The notes under the pieces were generated by a model. It searched no databases. It saw nothing but the letters and a program-made list of their open reading frames with translations, and was not told where the DNA came from. The position numbers and the translations under genes were made by a program. Below, piece after piece: positions 1-7,769 of a stretch of 17,137 nt of DNA. The first letter of the stretch is position 1, and each line of letters begins with the position of its first letter. Source of the stretch: JBKCHH01 sp046302855 (GTDB taxonomy: Bacteria > Pseudomonadota > Alphaproteobacteria > Rickettsiales > UBA8987); NCBI GenBank assembly GCA_046302855.1, contig JBKCHH010000045.1, positions 1 to 17,137 on the forward strand, read 5' to 3'.

Positions 1-86
1 CTTTTATATATATCAAAAATTTAAATTGAAAAGATAAAAGCCATTTTGGCAGTTGTATCTTTAAAAAATGCTTCTAGGATGAATTT

Positions 87-704
87 ATGCTTAAAATATT
101 CTTAATAACTGCACTTCTTGTTGTTTCTTCCTGCTCCATTGCCACAAAGGCACTTTATAAGGCACCAGACGCAAGGGTTGAGAGTGTAAAAAATGGCAAT
201 TACACTTTAGATAAAAGCCACGCCAGCATAATATTTAAAATCAAGCATTTAGGTTTTTCTAACTACACTGGCAGATTCAATAATTTTGATGCGAGCCTAA
301 ATTTTGATGAGAAAAATCCGCTAAAAAGCGAAGTAACCGCTAAAATAGACATAACCAGTGTTGATAGTAATAATGATGAATTAAAACAAAAACTGCTAGG
401 CAAAGAGTTCTTCTATTCTAAAACCTTGCCCTATGCCTATTTTAAATCCACCAAAATTGAAAAGACCGGTGAAAATAGAGGCAAAATCTATGGTGATTTA
501 ACCTTAGTAGGGGTAAAAAAACCAATAGTTTTGGATACAAAATTTAATGCAAGTGGCATTCACCCCATAACAAAAGAAACCATTGCAGGGTTTAGTGCTA
601 AGGCGAAAATTAAAAGATCAGACTTTGGCGTAAATGCCTTTATCCCAGCCGTTGCCGATGAGGTTATTTTAGATATTGAAGTTGAGTTTATTAAAAAGAA
701 GTAG
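87..704 (+). CDS. YceI-family lipoprotein
   Basis: A 205-residue protein with a lipoprotein-type N-terminus: a hydrophobic stretch at residues 3-13, then V-S-S-C with the candidate lipidated cysteine at C16. From about residue 38 it reads as a YceI domain: the GNYTLDKSHASIIFKIKHLG opening, the SNYTGRFNNFDASL segment, and a C-terminal SAKAKIKRSDFGVN motif followed by a final beta strand. YceI proteins are periplasmic or envelope lipocalin-like barrels that bind isoprenoid-type lipids. The exact ligand cannot be read from sequence. The ATG is preceded by AGGAT at 76-80, one of the few reasonable ribosome binding sites in the window. It converges with lysA, 8 bp away. Family assignment is confident; lipid anchoring is probable; physiological role is unknown. 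Confidence 0.9.
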   Translation: MLKIFLITALLVVSSCSIATKALYKAPDARVESVKNGNYTLDKSHASIIFKIKHLGFSNYTGRFNNFDASLNFDEKNPLKSEVTAKIDITSVDSNNDELKQKLLGKEFFYSKTLPYAYFKSTKIEKTGENRGKIYGDLTLVGVKKPIVLDTKFNASGIHPITKETIAGFSAKAKIKRSDFGVNAFIPAVADEVILDIEVEFIKKK

Positions 705-712
705 TTAGAACT

Positions 713-1954
713 TTAAATTCTCTCACCCCTTATCATTTCTTCTATTCCCTGCCCTTTTCTAACTATCTTGAATTTATTACCACTAACTAAAATTTCTGCT
801 ACTAAACCCCTTGAATTATAGTTTGAACTCATGGAAGAGCCATAGGCACCAGCAGATTTTATGGCAAGCAAATCCCCTTCATTTACCTTTTGTATTTTAT
901 AGTCGCGTAAGAAAATATCAGAGGTTTCACAAATTGGCCCTACAATATCATAGGTTTGTTTTTTGCTATCAGAATTTATAACTGGCACTATTTCGTGATA
1001 GGCATCATATATGGCTGGCCTTATTAAATCGTTCATACCGGCATCTATTATTATAAAGTTTTTCTCTGGCGTATGTTTTACCAAAATTACTTTTGTGATT
1101 AAAATTCCAGCATTTCCAACAATTTTTCTGCCCGGTTCTACAATAATTTTTGCCTCAACATCGGCAAAATACTTTGCAACTAGTAAACCATAATCTTGAA
1201 TATTAATGGTTTTATTGTTGTTATAATTAATGCCAATACCGCCACCTATATCTATTACGGCAAACTTCACCCCTTTTTTTAGGTAAGAAAGATATAGTTT
1301 TTTTATAACCTTAAATGCCCCCTCATAAACCTTAATATCAGTAATTTGCGAGCCTATATGGCAAGAGATTCCAACAAAATTTAAGTTTTTTAGACCCTTT
1401 AATTTGCCAAACACTTCATCGAATATATCCACATCTATACCAAACTTATCGCACTTTCTACCTGTAGTGATTTTGCCATGCGTTTTTGCATCCACATTTG
1501 GATTAATGCGAATGGCAATATTTGCCTTTTTCTTTATTCTGCCAGCCTCTTCATTTATAACTTCTAGCTCTTCAACTGATTCCACATTAAACTGCATTAT
1601 GCCTTTTTTTAATGCAAAGATAATCTCCTGCCTTGTTTTTCCCACACCTGAAAAAACTATTTTTTTTGGCGAAATTCCAGCCCTTATACTTCTAAATATT
1701 TCACCTTTAGAAACTGTATCTGCCCCACTGCCCAGTGTGGAGAGCAGATGCAAAACCCCAAGATTTGGGTTTGCCTTTACCGCATAGCAAATCTGCAGAT
1801 TTTTTATTGCCTTAAGCGAGGTTGCGAATTCATTATAATTATCAGTTATTTCTTTAGCGGAATATAAATAAAAAGGAGTGGCGTTTTTTTTGGAGATAGT
1901 TTCAACCGCAATATTTTCTACAAACAGGTGAGAGTTTTTGTGAGTAATGTTCAT
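713..1954 (-). CDS. lysA: Diaminopimelate decarboxylase (LysA)
   Basis: A 413-residue, full-length fold-type III PLP enzyme that converts meso-2,6-diaminopimelate to L-lysine plus CO2 in the cytoplasm, the last step of lysine synthesis. Visible landmarks are the PLP lysine K60 in YAVKANPN, H199 in SCHIGSQI, the phosphate-binding glycines at 237-239 in DIGGGIG, EPGR at 273-276, C342-E343 in GPICETSD, and the GAYGSSM motif near 369-375. The Cys-Glu pair and GAYG favour diaminopimelate decarboxylase over related ornithine or arginine decarboxylases. The start has no clear Shine-Dalgarno. It lies 128 bp downstream of the DAHP synthase gene on the same strand, so co-transcription is possible but unproven. 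Because meso-DAP is also a peptidoglycan precursor, this enzyme competes with wall synthesis. Confidence 0.95.
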   Translation of the reverse strand: MNITHKNSHLFVENIAVETISKKNATPFYLYSAKEITDNYNEFATSLKAIKNLQICYAVKANPNLGVLHLLSTLGSGADTVSKGEIFRSIRAGISPKKIVFSGVGKTRQEIIFALKKGIMQFNVESVEELEVINEEAGRIKKKANIAIRINPNVDAKTHGKITTGRKCDKFGIDVDIFDEVFGKLKGLKNLNFVGISCHIGSQITDIKVYEGAFKVIKKLYLSYLKKGVKFAVIDIGGGIGINYNNNKTINIQDYGLLVAKYFADVEAKIIVEPGRKIVGNAGILITKVILVKHTPEKNFIIIDAGMNDLIRPAIYDAYHEIVPVINSDSKKQTYDIVGPICETSDIFLRDYKIQKVNEGDLLAIKSAGAYGSSMSSNYNSRGLVAEILVSGNKFKIVRKGQGIEEMIRGERI

Positions 1955-2082
1955 TTTGGCAATAAATTTAATGTTTTTTAATATATCTAGAGCATTTTTA
2001 AAACTAAATTTTATTTATTATTTTTATGGAGCCGATAACTGCAAGTGTTGTTAACTGCAATGACGACTAAGCTAAAAAAAAC
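1955..2082. other. Intergenic gap, DAHP synthase to lysA
   Basis: A very AT-rich 128-bp gap between two minus-strand genes. Read on the minus strand it contains TTGCAGTTA twice, about 17 bp apart (between roughly 2033 and 2060). No convincing terminator hairpin or -35/-10 pair stands out. It may hold the lysA promoter, but none can be assigned from sequence alone. Confidence 0.4.
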
Positions 2083-3432
2083 CTAAAACTTATCGCCAAT
2101 TAAAAAAGCTAGTTCTAGGCTTTGGGTGGCGTTAAGGCGGGGGTCGCAGTGGGTGTGATAGCGGTTTTGCAGGTCTAGATCGGTAATATTTTGCGTGCCA
2201 CCTACACATTCAGTCACATCTTTTCCAGTTAGTTCCAAATGAATTCCGCCAGCGTGGGTGCCAAGTTGCTTGTGAACATTAAAGAAGGATTTTATTTCGC
2301 TTAAAATATCATCAAAAGGTCTAGTCTTATAGCCACTAGCAGATTTAATAGTATTGCCGTGCATTGGGTCGCAACTCCAAATTACATTCTTGACCTCTTT
2401 TTTTACTCTTGCCACTAGCCTTGATAGGTTTTCTTCCACCTTTCCCGCCCCCATTCTTGAAATTAGCGTTAGGCGGCCGTGTTCGTTGGCTGGATTTAAG
2501 GCATCAATTAATTTTAGCAACTCATCTTCCTTCATAGAGGCCCCCACCTTGCAACCAATAGGGTTAGAAATACCACGGAAGAATTCTATATGGGCTTCAT
2601 CTAAACTTCTGGTTCGCTCACCAATCCACAAAAAGTGGGCGGAGCAGGCATAGTTTTTTCCAGTTTTGTCATCCCGCAATACAAAGGCCTCTTCATATGG
2701 TAAAAGCAAACCTTCGTGCGAGATGTAAAATGAAGCAGATTTAAACTCCTCAACTGAATTGGTATCTAGCCCGCAAGAATTAATAAATTTTAGCGAATTA
2801 TTGATATTTTCTACCACCTCCGCAAATTTCTTTTTAAAACTGGCATCCTTAATAAAATTTTCATTTAGGCGATTAACATTTTCAAGGCTGGCAGAGCCAC
2901 CCTTCGCCATGGATCTTAAAAAATTTAAGGCACTGGCAGATTGAAAATAGGCCTTAACCAAGTTTTCTGGGTTTGGCCTTCTACCATCAGATTCAAAATC
3001 TATATTATTGATAATATCGCCACGATAGGCAGGCATGGTTTTGCCATCCTTTTCTTCAAAATCTTGCGACCTTGGCTTGGCGAATTGCCCTGCAATTCTG
3101 CCAATTTTAACTACCGGCTTTTTTAGCCCATACATTAAAACAATGGTCATTTGCAAAATTAAATTGAAGTAAAGCTCTAGATTTTCCCTAGAAAATTCAG
3201 CGAAACTTTCGGCACAATCACCCCCTTGTAGTAAAAACGCCTCACCTTTACTCACCAAAGCCAATTCTTTTTTTAAGCCCTCAATCTCATCAAACAAAAC
3301 CAGCGGAGGTAGGCTATTTAATTGATTTAGCGTGTGGGATAACTGCTTACTATCATCATAATTTGGCTGTTGCTTGGCGGGGAAATTACGCCAAGAGGAT
3401 TTGCTCCAGTTATTTAGATTTATATTTTTCAT
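2083..3432 (-). CDS. Class II (plant-type) DAHP synthase
   Basis: This is 3-deoxy-D-arabino-heptulosonate-7-phosphate synthase, condensing phosphoenolpyruvate and erythrose 4-phosphate in the first step of the shikimate pathway. The length (449 residues) and motifs are those of class II enzymes, not the shorter AroFGH class I type: QGGDCAESFAEF, KIGRIAGQFAKPRS, FYISHEGLLLPYE, WIGERTR, SNPIGCKVG, WSCDPMHGNT, GGIHLELTGKDVTECVGG and HCDPRLN. The expected metal ligands are all present (C73, H358, E400, D430); the spacing of the last three matches the Mycobacterium tuberculosis enzyme as I remember it. An in-frame GTG at 3438 would add two residues. I chose the ATG at 3432 because neither has a good ribosome binding site and the difference is trivial. 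Its presence implies aromatic biosynthesis capacity, unlike in Rickettsia. Gene naming for this class is inconsistent, so no symbol is given. Confidence 0.95.
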   Translation of the reverse strand: MKNINLNNWSKSSWRNFPAKQQPNYDDSKQLSHTLNQLNSLPPLVLFDEIEGLKKELALVSKGEAFLLQGGDCAESFAEFSRENLELYFNLILQMTIVLMYGLKKPVVKIGRIAGQFAKPRSQDFEEKDGKTMPAYRGDIINNIDFESDGRRPNPENLVKAYFQSASALNFLRSMAKGGSASLENVNRLNENFIKDASFKKKFAEVVENINNSLKFINSCGLDTNSVEEFKSASFYISHEGLLLPYEEAFVLRDDKTGKNYACSAHFLWIGERTRSLDEAHIEFFRGISNPIGCKVGASMKEDELLKLIDALNPANEHGRLTLISRMGAGKVEENLSRLVARVKKEVKNVIWSCDPMHGNTIKSASGYKTRPFDDILSEIKSFFNVHKQLGTHAGGIHLELTGKDVTECVGGTQNITDLDLQNRYHTHCDPRLNATQSLELAFLIGDKF

Positions 3433-3480
3433 AGCCACTATTTTATCAACAAAGTTAATAATGGAAAGACCTTTTGTTAA

Positions 3481-3512
3481 ACTTTATGTTTGGAGAAAAT
3501 ACTTTATGTTTA
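3481..3512. repeat. Direct repeat between divergent genes
   Basis: ACTTTATGTTT is present at 3481 and again at 3501, a 20-bp period (about two helical turns), inside the roughly 106-bp gap between the divergent DAHP synthase gene and the prepilin-peptidase-like gene. The placement suits a regulator-binding site for one or both genes, but AT-rich sequence can produce such repeats by chance. Confidence 0.3.
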
Positions 3513-3538
3513 GGTTTTCCTAATTTAAACTATTGGCT

Positions 3539-4294
3539 ATGCTAGAAATATTAATTCTATTAACCTTTGTTGTTTTCTCTCTTGGCTTTGCCGCCTTTAA
3601 CACCACCCTATATTATCGCTTGCCGAATAATATTCCATTGGCTGGAAAGTGGAGTGGTAAAAAGCCCTACTGCGAAAAATGTGGTTATATTTTAAAGCCG
3701 CTTGACTATTTCCCACTTGTTAATTGGCTGGTTCACAGTGGCAAATGCAGGGGATGCAAAAAAAAGCTAGACCTTAATTACTTTTATTTAGAACTTTCAA
3801 CCTTTGTTGTTTATCTATCCATTTTCTTCATTTTTAATCAAACCCTTAATGATAGGCTAATAATAGTAATAGCCAGTATTAATTTTTTGATAGTGGCGTT
3901 TTTTTGTGAAAAGACCTATAAAAAAATTCCAGAAAAGTTGTTATTATCACTACTAATTTGTGGGATTATTTTTAGAATTTTAAAAGATGCCGAGCTTTTC
4001 CCCCTTATTTCCTCTCTAGCATTCAGTTTGGTGGTGAGTTTTTTTGTGCTAAAAAAGATGTTTTATAGGTTTAACTTTCCCCTATATTATTATCAGCTTA
4101 CGGCAATTTCTGGAGCCTATTTTTCAACAATTGAATTTATGCTATTGATAATTAGCACCTTTTGGTTGGTTTTTTTGCTAAAAATTGTTAATTTCTTCTT
4201 GCAAAAGACAGGTTTTAAACTAATAAGACCCTATCTTTTTAGTCTGCTTACCAGTTTTGCTATTCTTATTATATTTGTCAGCCAAAAAATCTAA
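3539..4294 (+). CDS. Degenerate prepilin peptidase-like membrane protein
   Basis: A polytopic inner-membrane protein of 251 residues resembling type IV prepilin peptidase (PilD/GspO, family A24). Numbered from the ATG at 3539, a first membrane helix is followed by the cytoplasmic zinc-type domain with two CxxC pairs (C45/C48 and C70/C73) in the canonical context CEKCGYILKPLDYFPLVNW and GKCRGCKKKL, then about six further hydrophobic helices. The catalytic part looks inactive. The first aspartate, expected seven residues before the IP of IPE, is replaced by glutamate (E124). The second motif, normally GxGDxK, reads PLYYYQL, with no aspartate. An upstream TTG at 3533 would add two residues. The stop overlaps the mnmA start by one base (TAATG), so the two genes are probably translationally coupled. 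Homology is fairly sure; peptidase activity is doubtful. Confidence 0.75.
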   Translation: MLEILILLTFVVFSLGFAAFNTTLYYRLPNNIPLAGKWSGKKPYCEKCGYILKPLDYFPLVNWLVHSGKCRGCKKKLDLNYFYLELSTFVVYLSIFFIFNQTLNDRLIIVIASINFLIVAFFCEKTYKKIPEKLLLSLLICGIIFRILKDAELFPLISSLAFSLVVSFFVLKKMFYRFNFPLYYYQLTAISGAYFSTIEFMLLIISTFWLVFLLKIVNFFLQKTGFKLIRPYLFSLLTSFAILIIFVSQKI

Positions 4295-5397
4295 TGAAAA
4301 AGAAACGAATTGTAGTTGCCATGAGCGGTGGTGTAGATAGTTCTACCGTTGCAGGGCTTATGAAAGAAGCAGGGCATGAGGTTATAGGCATAACCTTGCA
4401 ACTGTATGATTATGGTGAAGCATTGAAGAAAAAAGGTGCTTGTTGTGCCGGGCAAGATATTGCCGATGCTAGAGAAGTGGCAGAAAAGCTAGACATTCCC
4501 CATTATATTCTAAATTACGAAAGCTTGTTTAAAGAATCAGTAATGGATGAATTTGCAGAAAGCTATATGAATGGCGAAACGCCAATTCCCTGCGTTAGGT
4601 GCAATCAATCAGTTAAGTTCAAAGATTTATTAAAGGTCGCTAAAGATTTAGAGGCAGATAGGCTAGTTACTGGGCATTATGTAAAAAAAATTACCACAAA
4701 AAAAGGCAATCAGCTTCATATGGGGCGGGATGAAAATAAAGATCAATCCTATTTTCTTTTCACCACCACTAAAGAGCAACTGGATTTTGTGGATTTTCCA
4801 TTGGGCGATATGTCTAAGGCGGAAACCAGAAAACTAGCAGAAAAGTTTGGGCTACCCGTTTACGATAAGCCAGATAGCCAAGATATCTGCTTTGTTCCAA
4901 ATGGCAAATATGCAGAGGTGGTGGCAAAACTCCGTCCAGAATCTTTATCAACCGGAGTTATAAAACATATTGATGGCACAGTTTTAGGAAGCCACAATGG
5001 TATCATCAACTACACCATTGGGCAAAGGCGTGGGCTTGGCATTTCAAACGAAAACCCTTTGTATGTGGTAAAAATTGATCCTATAAAAAAAATAGTTTTT
5101 GTGGGGGAAGAAAAATATCTATATAAAACCAGCTTTTTTATTAATGATATCAATTGGTTAAGTGATGATGAAATTCCCAAAGATGGCATTGAATTAAAGG
5201 TAAAGCTCCGCTCTGGGCATCAAGGAGCCTTGGCAAAACTTTATCCAGCTGACGATTTGGGGGTGGCGATGGTTGAATTAATTTCCGCCGAAAGGGCGGT
5301 AACGCCGGGGCAGGCTTGCGTTTTTTATCAAGGAACTAGGCTACTTGGCGGTGGGTGGATAATGCGAAATAACCAAAATAATAATGATGGGGCCTAA
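4294..5397 (+). CDS. mnmA: tRNA 2-thiouridylase MnmA
   Basis: A 367-residue ATP-dependent tRNA-specific 2-thiouridylase that installs the 2-thio group on U34 of tRNA-Lys, tRNA-Glu and tRNA-Gln, using sulfur relayed from a cysteine desulfurase. The PP-loop ATP site is AMSGGVDSS at residues 9-17. The two catalytic cysteines are visible: C103 in CVRCNQSVKF and C199 in SQDICF, matching C102 and C199 of the E. coli enzyme. Further family motifs are GHYVKK, KDQSYFLF and IGQRRGLGI, followed by the C-terminal beta-barrel region. It overlaps both neighbours by one base, so it sits inside a tightly coupled run with the prepilin-peptidase-like gene and trmD. Pairing mnmA with trmD puts two tRNA-modification genes in one transcript. 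Confidence 0.97.
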   Translation: MKKKRIVVAMSGGVDSSTVAGLMKEAGHEVIGITLQLYDYGEALKKKGACCAGQDIADAREVAEKLDIPHYILNYESLFKESVMDEFAESYMNGETPIPCVRCNQSVKFKDLLKVAKDLEADRLVTGHYVKKITTKKGNQLHMGRDENKDQSYFLFTTTKEQLDFVDFPLGDMSKAETRKLAEKFGLPVYDKPDSQDICFVPNGKYAEVVAKLRPESLSTGVIKHIDGTVLGSHNGIINYTIGQRRGLGISNENPLYVVKIDPIKKIVFVGEEKYLYKTSFFINDINWLSDDEIPKDGIELKVKLRSGHQGALAKLYPADDLGVAMVELISAERAVTPGQACVFYQGTRLLGGGWIMRNNQNNNDGA

Positions 5398-6077
5398 TGC
5401 ATTTTTCAATCCTCACCCTTTTTCCAAGTGTTTTTCCGCCATATTTGCATGAATCTATACTGGGGCAGGCATTAGAGAAAAAACTATGGAGCTATGATTT
5501 AATTAATATAAGAGATTTTTCTGACAATAAACATAATAAGGTGGATGATACTCCCTTTGGTGGCGGGGCTGGAATGGTGCTAAAGCCAGAGGTGGTGGCA
5601 AAGGCGGTGGAATCTATAAACTTGAAGCAAAAAATTATTTACCTTTCGCCAAAGGGCAAGGTGTTTAATCAAAAAATGGCAGTTGAATTAGCTAAAGAAC
5701 CAAACCTTACCTTGCTAAGTGGCAGGTATGAAGGGGTGGATGAAAGGGTAATAGATTATTTTCAAATGGAAGAAGTTTCCGTTGGTGATTATATTCTAAC
5801 GGGGGGCGAACTTCCAGCCCTTATCTTAATAGATGCCATTGTTAGAAATATTAAGGGCGTGCTTGGAAATGATGAATCTTTGAAGGAAGAAAGTTTTTCA
5901 ATAAATAATTCTTGCAAATTGCTAGAATACCCCATATATACCAAACCCCAAATTTGGCGTGGCGTTAAAGTGCCAGATGAGTTATTAACTGGCAACCACC
6001 AGTTAATAAAAGAGTGGCGTTTAAAACAATCTTTACAAGAAACTTTAAAAAAAAGACCAGACCTTAAAACAAAATAA
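5397..6077 (+). CDS. trmD: tRNA (guanine-N1-)-methyltransferase TrmD
   Basis: A 226-residue SPOUT-family enzyme that uses S-adenosylmethionine to methylate G37 at N1, next to the anticodon, preventing +1 frameshifting. Signatures include DDTPFGGGAGM (51-60), YLSPKG, the knotted SAM site SGRYEGVDER (108-117), GDYILTGGELPAL, R150, and the C-terminal tRNA-binding TGNHQLIKEWRLKQS. An oddity is that the residue aligned with the general-base aspartate of the gammaproteobacterial enzyme (D169 in E. coli, EDSF) is glutamate here (E165, EESF). This may be a tolerated natural variant. The gene is in the usual order trmD-rplS but without rpsP or rimM upstream; mnmA takes that place. Start overlaps mnmA's stop by one base; rplS begins 2 bp after the stop. 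Confidence 0.97.
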   Translation: MHFSILTLFPSVFPPYLHESILGQALEKKLWSYDLINIRDFSDNKHNKVDDTPFGGGAGMVLKPEVVAKAVESINLKQKIIYLSPKGKVFNQKMAVELAKEPNLTLLSGRYEGVDERVIDYFQMEEVSVGDYILTGGELPALILIDAIVRNIKGVLGNDESLKEESFSINNSCKLLEYPIYTKPQIWRGVKVPDELLTGNHQLIKEWRLKQSLQETLKKRPDLKTK

Positions 6078-6078
6078 T

Positions 6079-6561
6079 ATGAACAAGCTACAAACTTTCG
6101 AAAAACAGCAGGTTGAAAAATTAGCTCAACTAAAAACCATTCCACAATATAGGGCGGGTGATACTCTAAAGGTTGGTATTAAGGTAATAGAAGTTAAGGC
6201 AGATGATGCTAAAGATAAAAAGAAAAAAACCGATAAAAAGGCAGAGGCTCAAGCTAAAGAAAGAATCCAGTATTTTGAAGGGGTGCTTATTGCTAAAAAG
6301 AATCGTGGTGTAAATAGTTCAGTAGTGCTTCGTAAAATTTCTAATGGCGAAGGTGTAGAAAGGCTATTTAAAATCTATTCTCCAAGCGTTGTTTCTATAG
6401 AAGTTATTAAAAGGGGCGTGGTAAAAAGAGCAAAACTTTACTATTTGAGAGATTTAAAAGGTAAAAAAGCCAGAATTAAAGAAAAACTGGTTGGCTTATT
6501 CGGTTCGGAAGTAGTTGCCAAACCAGAAGTGAAGCAAGAAGCTAATCAGCCAAGTGAATAG
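6079..6561 (+). CDS. rplS: 50S ribosomal protein bL19 with Lys-rich insertion
   Basis: Ribosomal protein bL19 of the large subunit, located at the 30S-50S interface. Core motifs are IPQYRAGDTLKVGIKVIE (21-38), YFEGVLIAKKNRG, RKISNGEGVERLF and KRAKLYYLRDLKGKKARIKEK. It is 160 residues long, while bL19 is usually about 115-140. The excess comes from two places. An insertion of roughly 20 residues (about 40-59), made almost only of K, D, A, E, Q and T, falls in the loop before the conserved R-I-Q-x-F-E-G strand. There is also a C-terminal tail of about 25 residues (136-160), rich in V, E and Q. Both appear as in-frame sequence, not a frameshift. It is co-directional with trmD (1-bp gap) and the following membrane-protein gene (5-bp gap). 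Confidence 0.97.
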   Translation: MNKLQTFEKQQVEKLAQLKTIPQYRAGDTLKVGIKVIEVKADDAKDKKKKTDKKAEAQAKERIQYFEGVLIAKKNRGVNSSVVLRKISNGEGVERLFKIYSPSVVSIEVIKRGVVKRAKLYYLRDLKGKKARIKEKLVGLFGSEVVAKPEVKQEANQPSE

Positions 6562-6566
6562 TTACT

Positions 6567-7496
6567 ATGAATGAAAAGGCTACTAGTGGTGTTTTAGGAG
6601 TTTTTGAAAAATTCTTTACCAAATACCTACTTGGCTTTTTATTCACAATAATAGTCGGTCTATTTAAAACAGTCGTAAAAACCATTGAATTTTTGTTCCA
6701 AAAAATTGGTGCCATTAGATACCAAAGCCTTGCCAATAATTTTTTTCTAACATTACTATCTCTATTTATTTTTGGGCTTGCCACCTTTTGGATAAAGGAT
6801 TTTTTATATACTAATTCCACTCTAGAACCCTATATAAAAGTGAGCCTATTTGTTGCCTATAAGGTTTTATTCTTGGCATATGCCTTTGCAATCATTTTGT
6901 TCTTTTTAACAATTCTAGGGTTTCTAGCAGAAATCGCCTCTAAACAGCTAAATAAAAAGAATCTGATTTCTTTTTATAACAGTTCAAAAAAGCAAATAAA
7001 TACGCTTGGGATTTTTTTGCAAAAAAACTGGCTATATAACCTAGTTGGGTTTTTTTCCTCTTGGCTTTTGTTAGAGATGATAAAAAACTCAATCGCCAAT
7101 TTAAGTTCTGGTTTTCCATTTTCTTTGTATGTGGCAAGTGTGCTATTTTTATCACAGGATTTACTCTATGCTATTAATGTGATTCTTTCCATTAGCTTCA
7201 TTTGGTTTTTGGTGTGGGGAATTGTTTATTATTCCTTATGGAAACAGGGGTTTAACTATGTAAGATCAGGCTTTTTTAAAGCAATCGCCCTGCATAAATC
7301 TTTACAACAAAAAGAGAATTTTTGGTACGGAGTAATTGCTATTTTTGTGAGCCTTGCCCTTTTACTTACCTTTTTAATTCTGTTCCTTACCTTTGGGGCT
7401 ATAGGATTTTACGGGGATGGCTTAACCCATCTTTCCCTACTTGCAATTTCGCTCGCTTTTTTGCCATTAATTTACTATCGCTGGCTTAAAAAATAG
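6567..7496 (+). CDS. Unrecognised multi-pass membrane protein
   Basis: I do not recognise a family for this 309-residue protein. It is strongly hydrophobic, with about seven likely membrane segments near residues 21-45, 57-76, 93-122, 152-172, 187-224 (long enough for two), 253-279 and 286-304. The longest hydrophilic stretches are around 124-150 and 226-252, both lysine-rich and therefore likely cytoplasmic by the positive-inside rule. No signal peptide, cysteine cluster or conserved catalytic motif stands out. Bases are AT-rich and T-rich on the coding strand, as expected for membrane genes. It starts 5 bp after rplS and ends the tight plus-strand cluster, so it is probably co-transcribed with the tRNA-modification and ribosomal genes. 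Function unknown. Confidence 0.8.
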   Translation: MNEKATSGVLGVFEKFFTKYLLGFLFTIIVGLFKTVVKTIEFLFQKIGAIRYQSLANNFFLTLLSLFIFGLATFWIKDFLYTNSTLEPYIKVSLFVAYKVLFLAYAFAIILFFLTILGFLAEIASKQLNKKNLISFYNSSKKQINTLGIFLQKNWLYNLVGFFSSWLLLEMIKNSIANLSSGFPFSLYVASVLFLSQDLLYAINVILSISFIWFLVWGIVYYSLWKQGFNYVRSGFFKAIALHKSLQQKENFWYGVIAIFVSLALLLTFLILFLTFGAIGFYGDGLTHLSLLAISLAFLPLIYYRWLKK

Positions 7497-7505
7497 GGAT
7501 AGGGC

Positions 7506-7534
7506 TTGACTTATGCTATCAAAAGCACTAGTAA
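7506..7534 (+). promoter_or_regulatory. Candidate rpsU promoter
   Basis: TTGACT at 7506-7511 resembles a sigma-70 -35 box and is followed after 17 bp by TAGTAA (7529-7534), a weak -10. It lies in the 76-bp gap upstream of rpsU, about 40 bp before its start codon, which suits a separate promoter for the ribosomal gene. The -10 match is only partial. Confidence 0.35.
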
Positions 7535-7572
7535 ACTTGCCTTCCTAAACTTAAACTTAAAAAAACATCATA

Positions 7573-7764
7573 ATGCAAATTACGGTTAAAGAAAACAATG
7601 TAGAACAGGCCATTAAGGTTCTAAAAAAGAAACTACAAAAAGAAGGTCTGTTTAAAGAAATTAAAGAGAGAAGATTCTTCGAAAAGCCATCTGAAACCAG
7701 AGCCAAAGAAGTAAAAGAAATCAAAAAAAGAATTAAGAAGTTTAGAAGAAGCTACATGTATTAG
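7573..7764 (+). CDS. rpsU: 30S ribosomal protein bS21
   Basis: A 63-residue basic protein of the small subunit, involved in translation initiation near the anti-Shine-Dalgarno end of 16S rRNA. It matches bS21 along its whole length: the N-terminal strand QITVKENNVEQAIKVLKKKL, the KEGLFKEIKERRFFEKPSE middle, then a lysine/arginine-rich helix ending in KKFRRSYMY. Length is within the alphaproteobacterial range. There is no obvious Shine-Dalgarno upstream of the ATG. It is separated by 76 bp from the preceding membrane-protein gene and converges with mrpF, whose stop lies 8 bp beyond its own, so the shared 3' region is very short. Confidence 0.95.
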   Translation: MQITVKENNVEQAIKVLKKKLQKEGLFKEIKERRFFEKPSETRAKEVKEIKKRIKKFRRSYMY

Positions 7765-7769
7765 TTTTT

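Noticed and set aside
1..86. Possible promoter upstream of the YceI gene (TTGGCA at 46-51)
   Set aside because: No -10 hexamer at acceptable spacing; AT-rich sequence gives many partial matches.
1404..1787. 127-codon open frame opposite lysA
   Set aside because: A shadow of the real minus-strand gene; hydrophobic nonsense composition and no family resemblance. The same applies to the frames opposite the DAHP synthase, uvrA and dehydrogenase genes.
2057..2065. GCAATGACG in the DAHP synthase-lysA gap, matching the end of the palindromic element
   Set aside because: Only nine bases match and no second arm or core is nearby, so a third, truncated copy is not supported.
5789..6145. Minus-strand open frame over trmD/rplS
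   Set aside because: Antisense to two confidently identified genes, with no recognisable domain.
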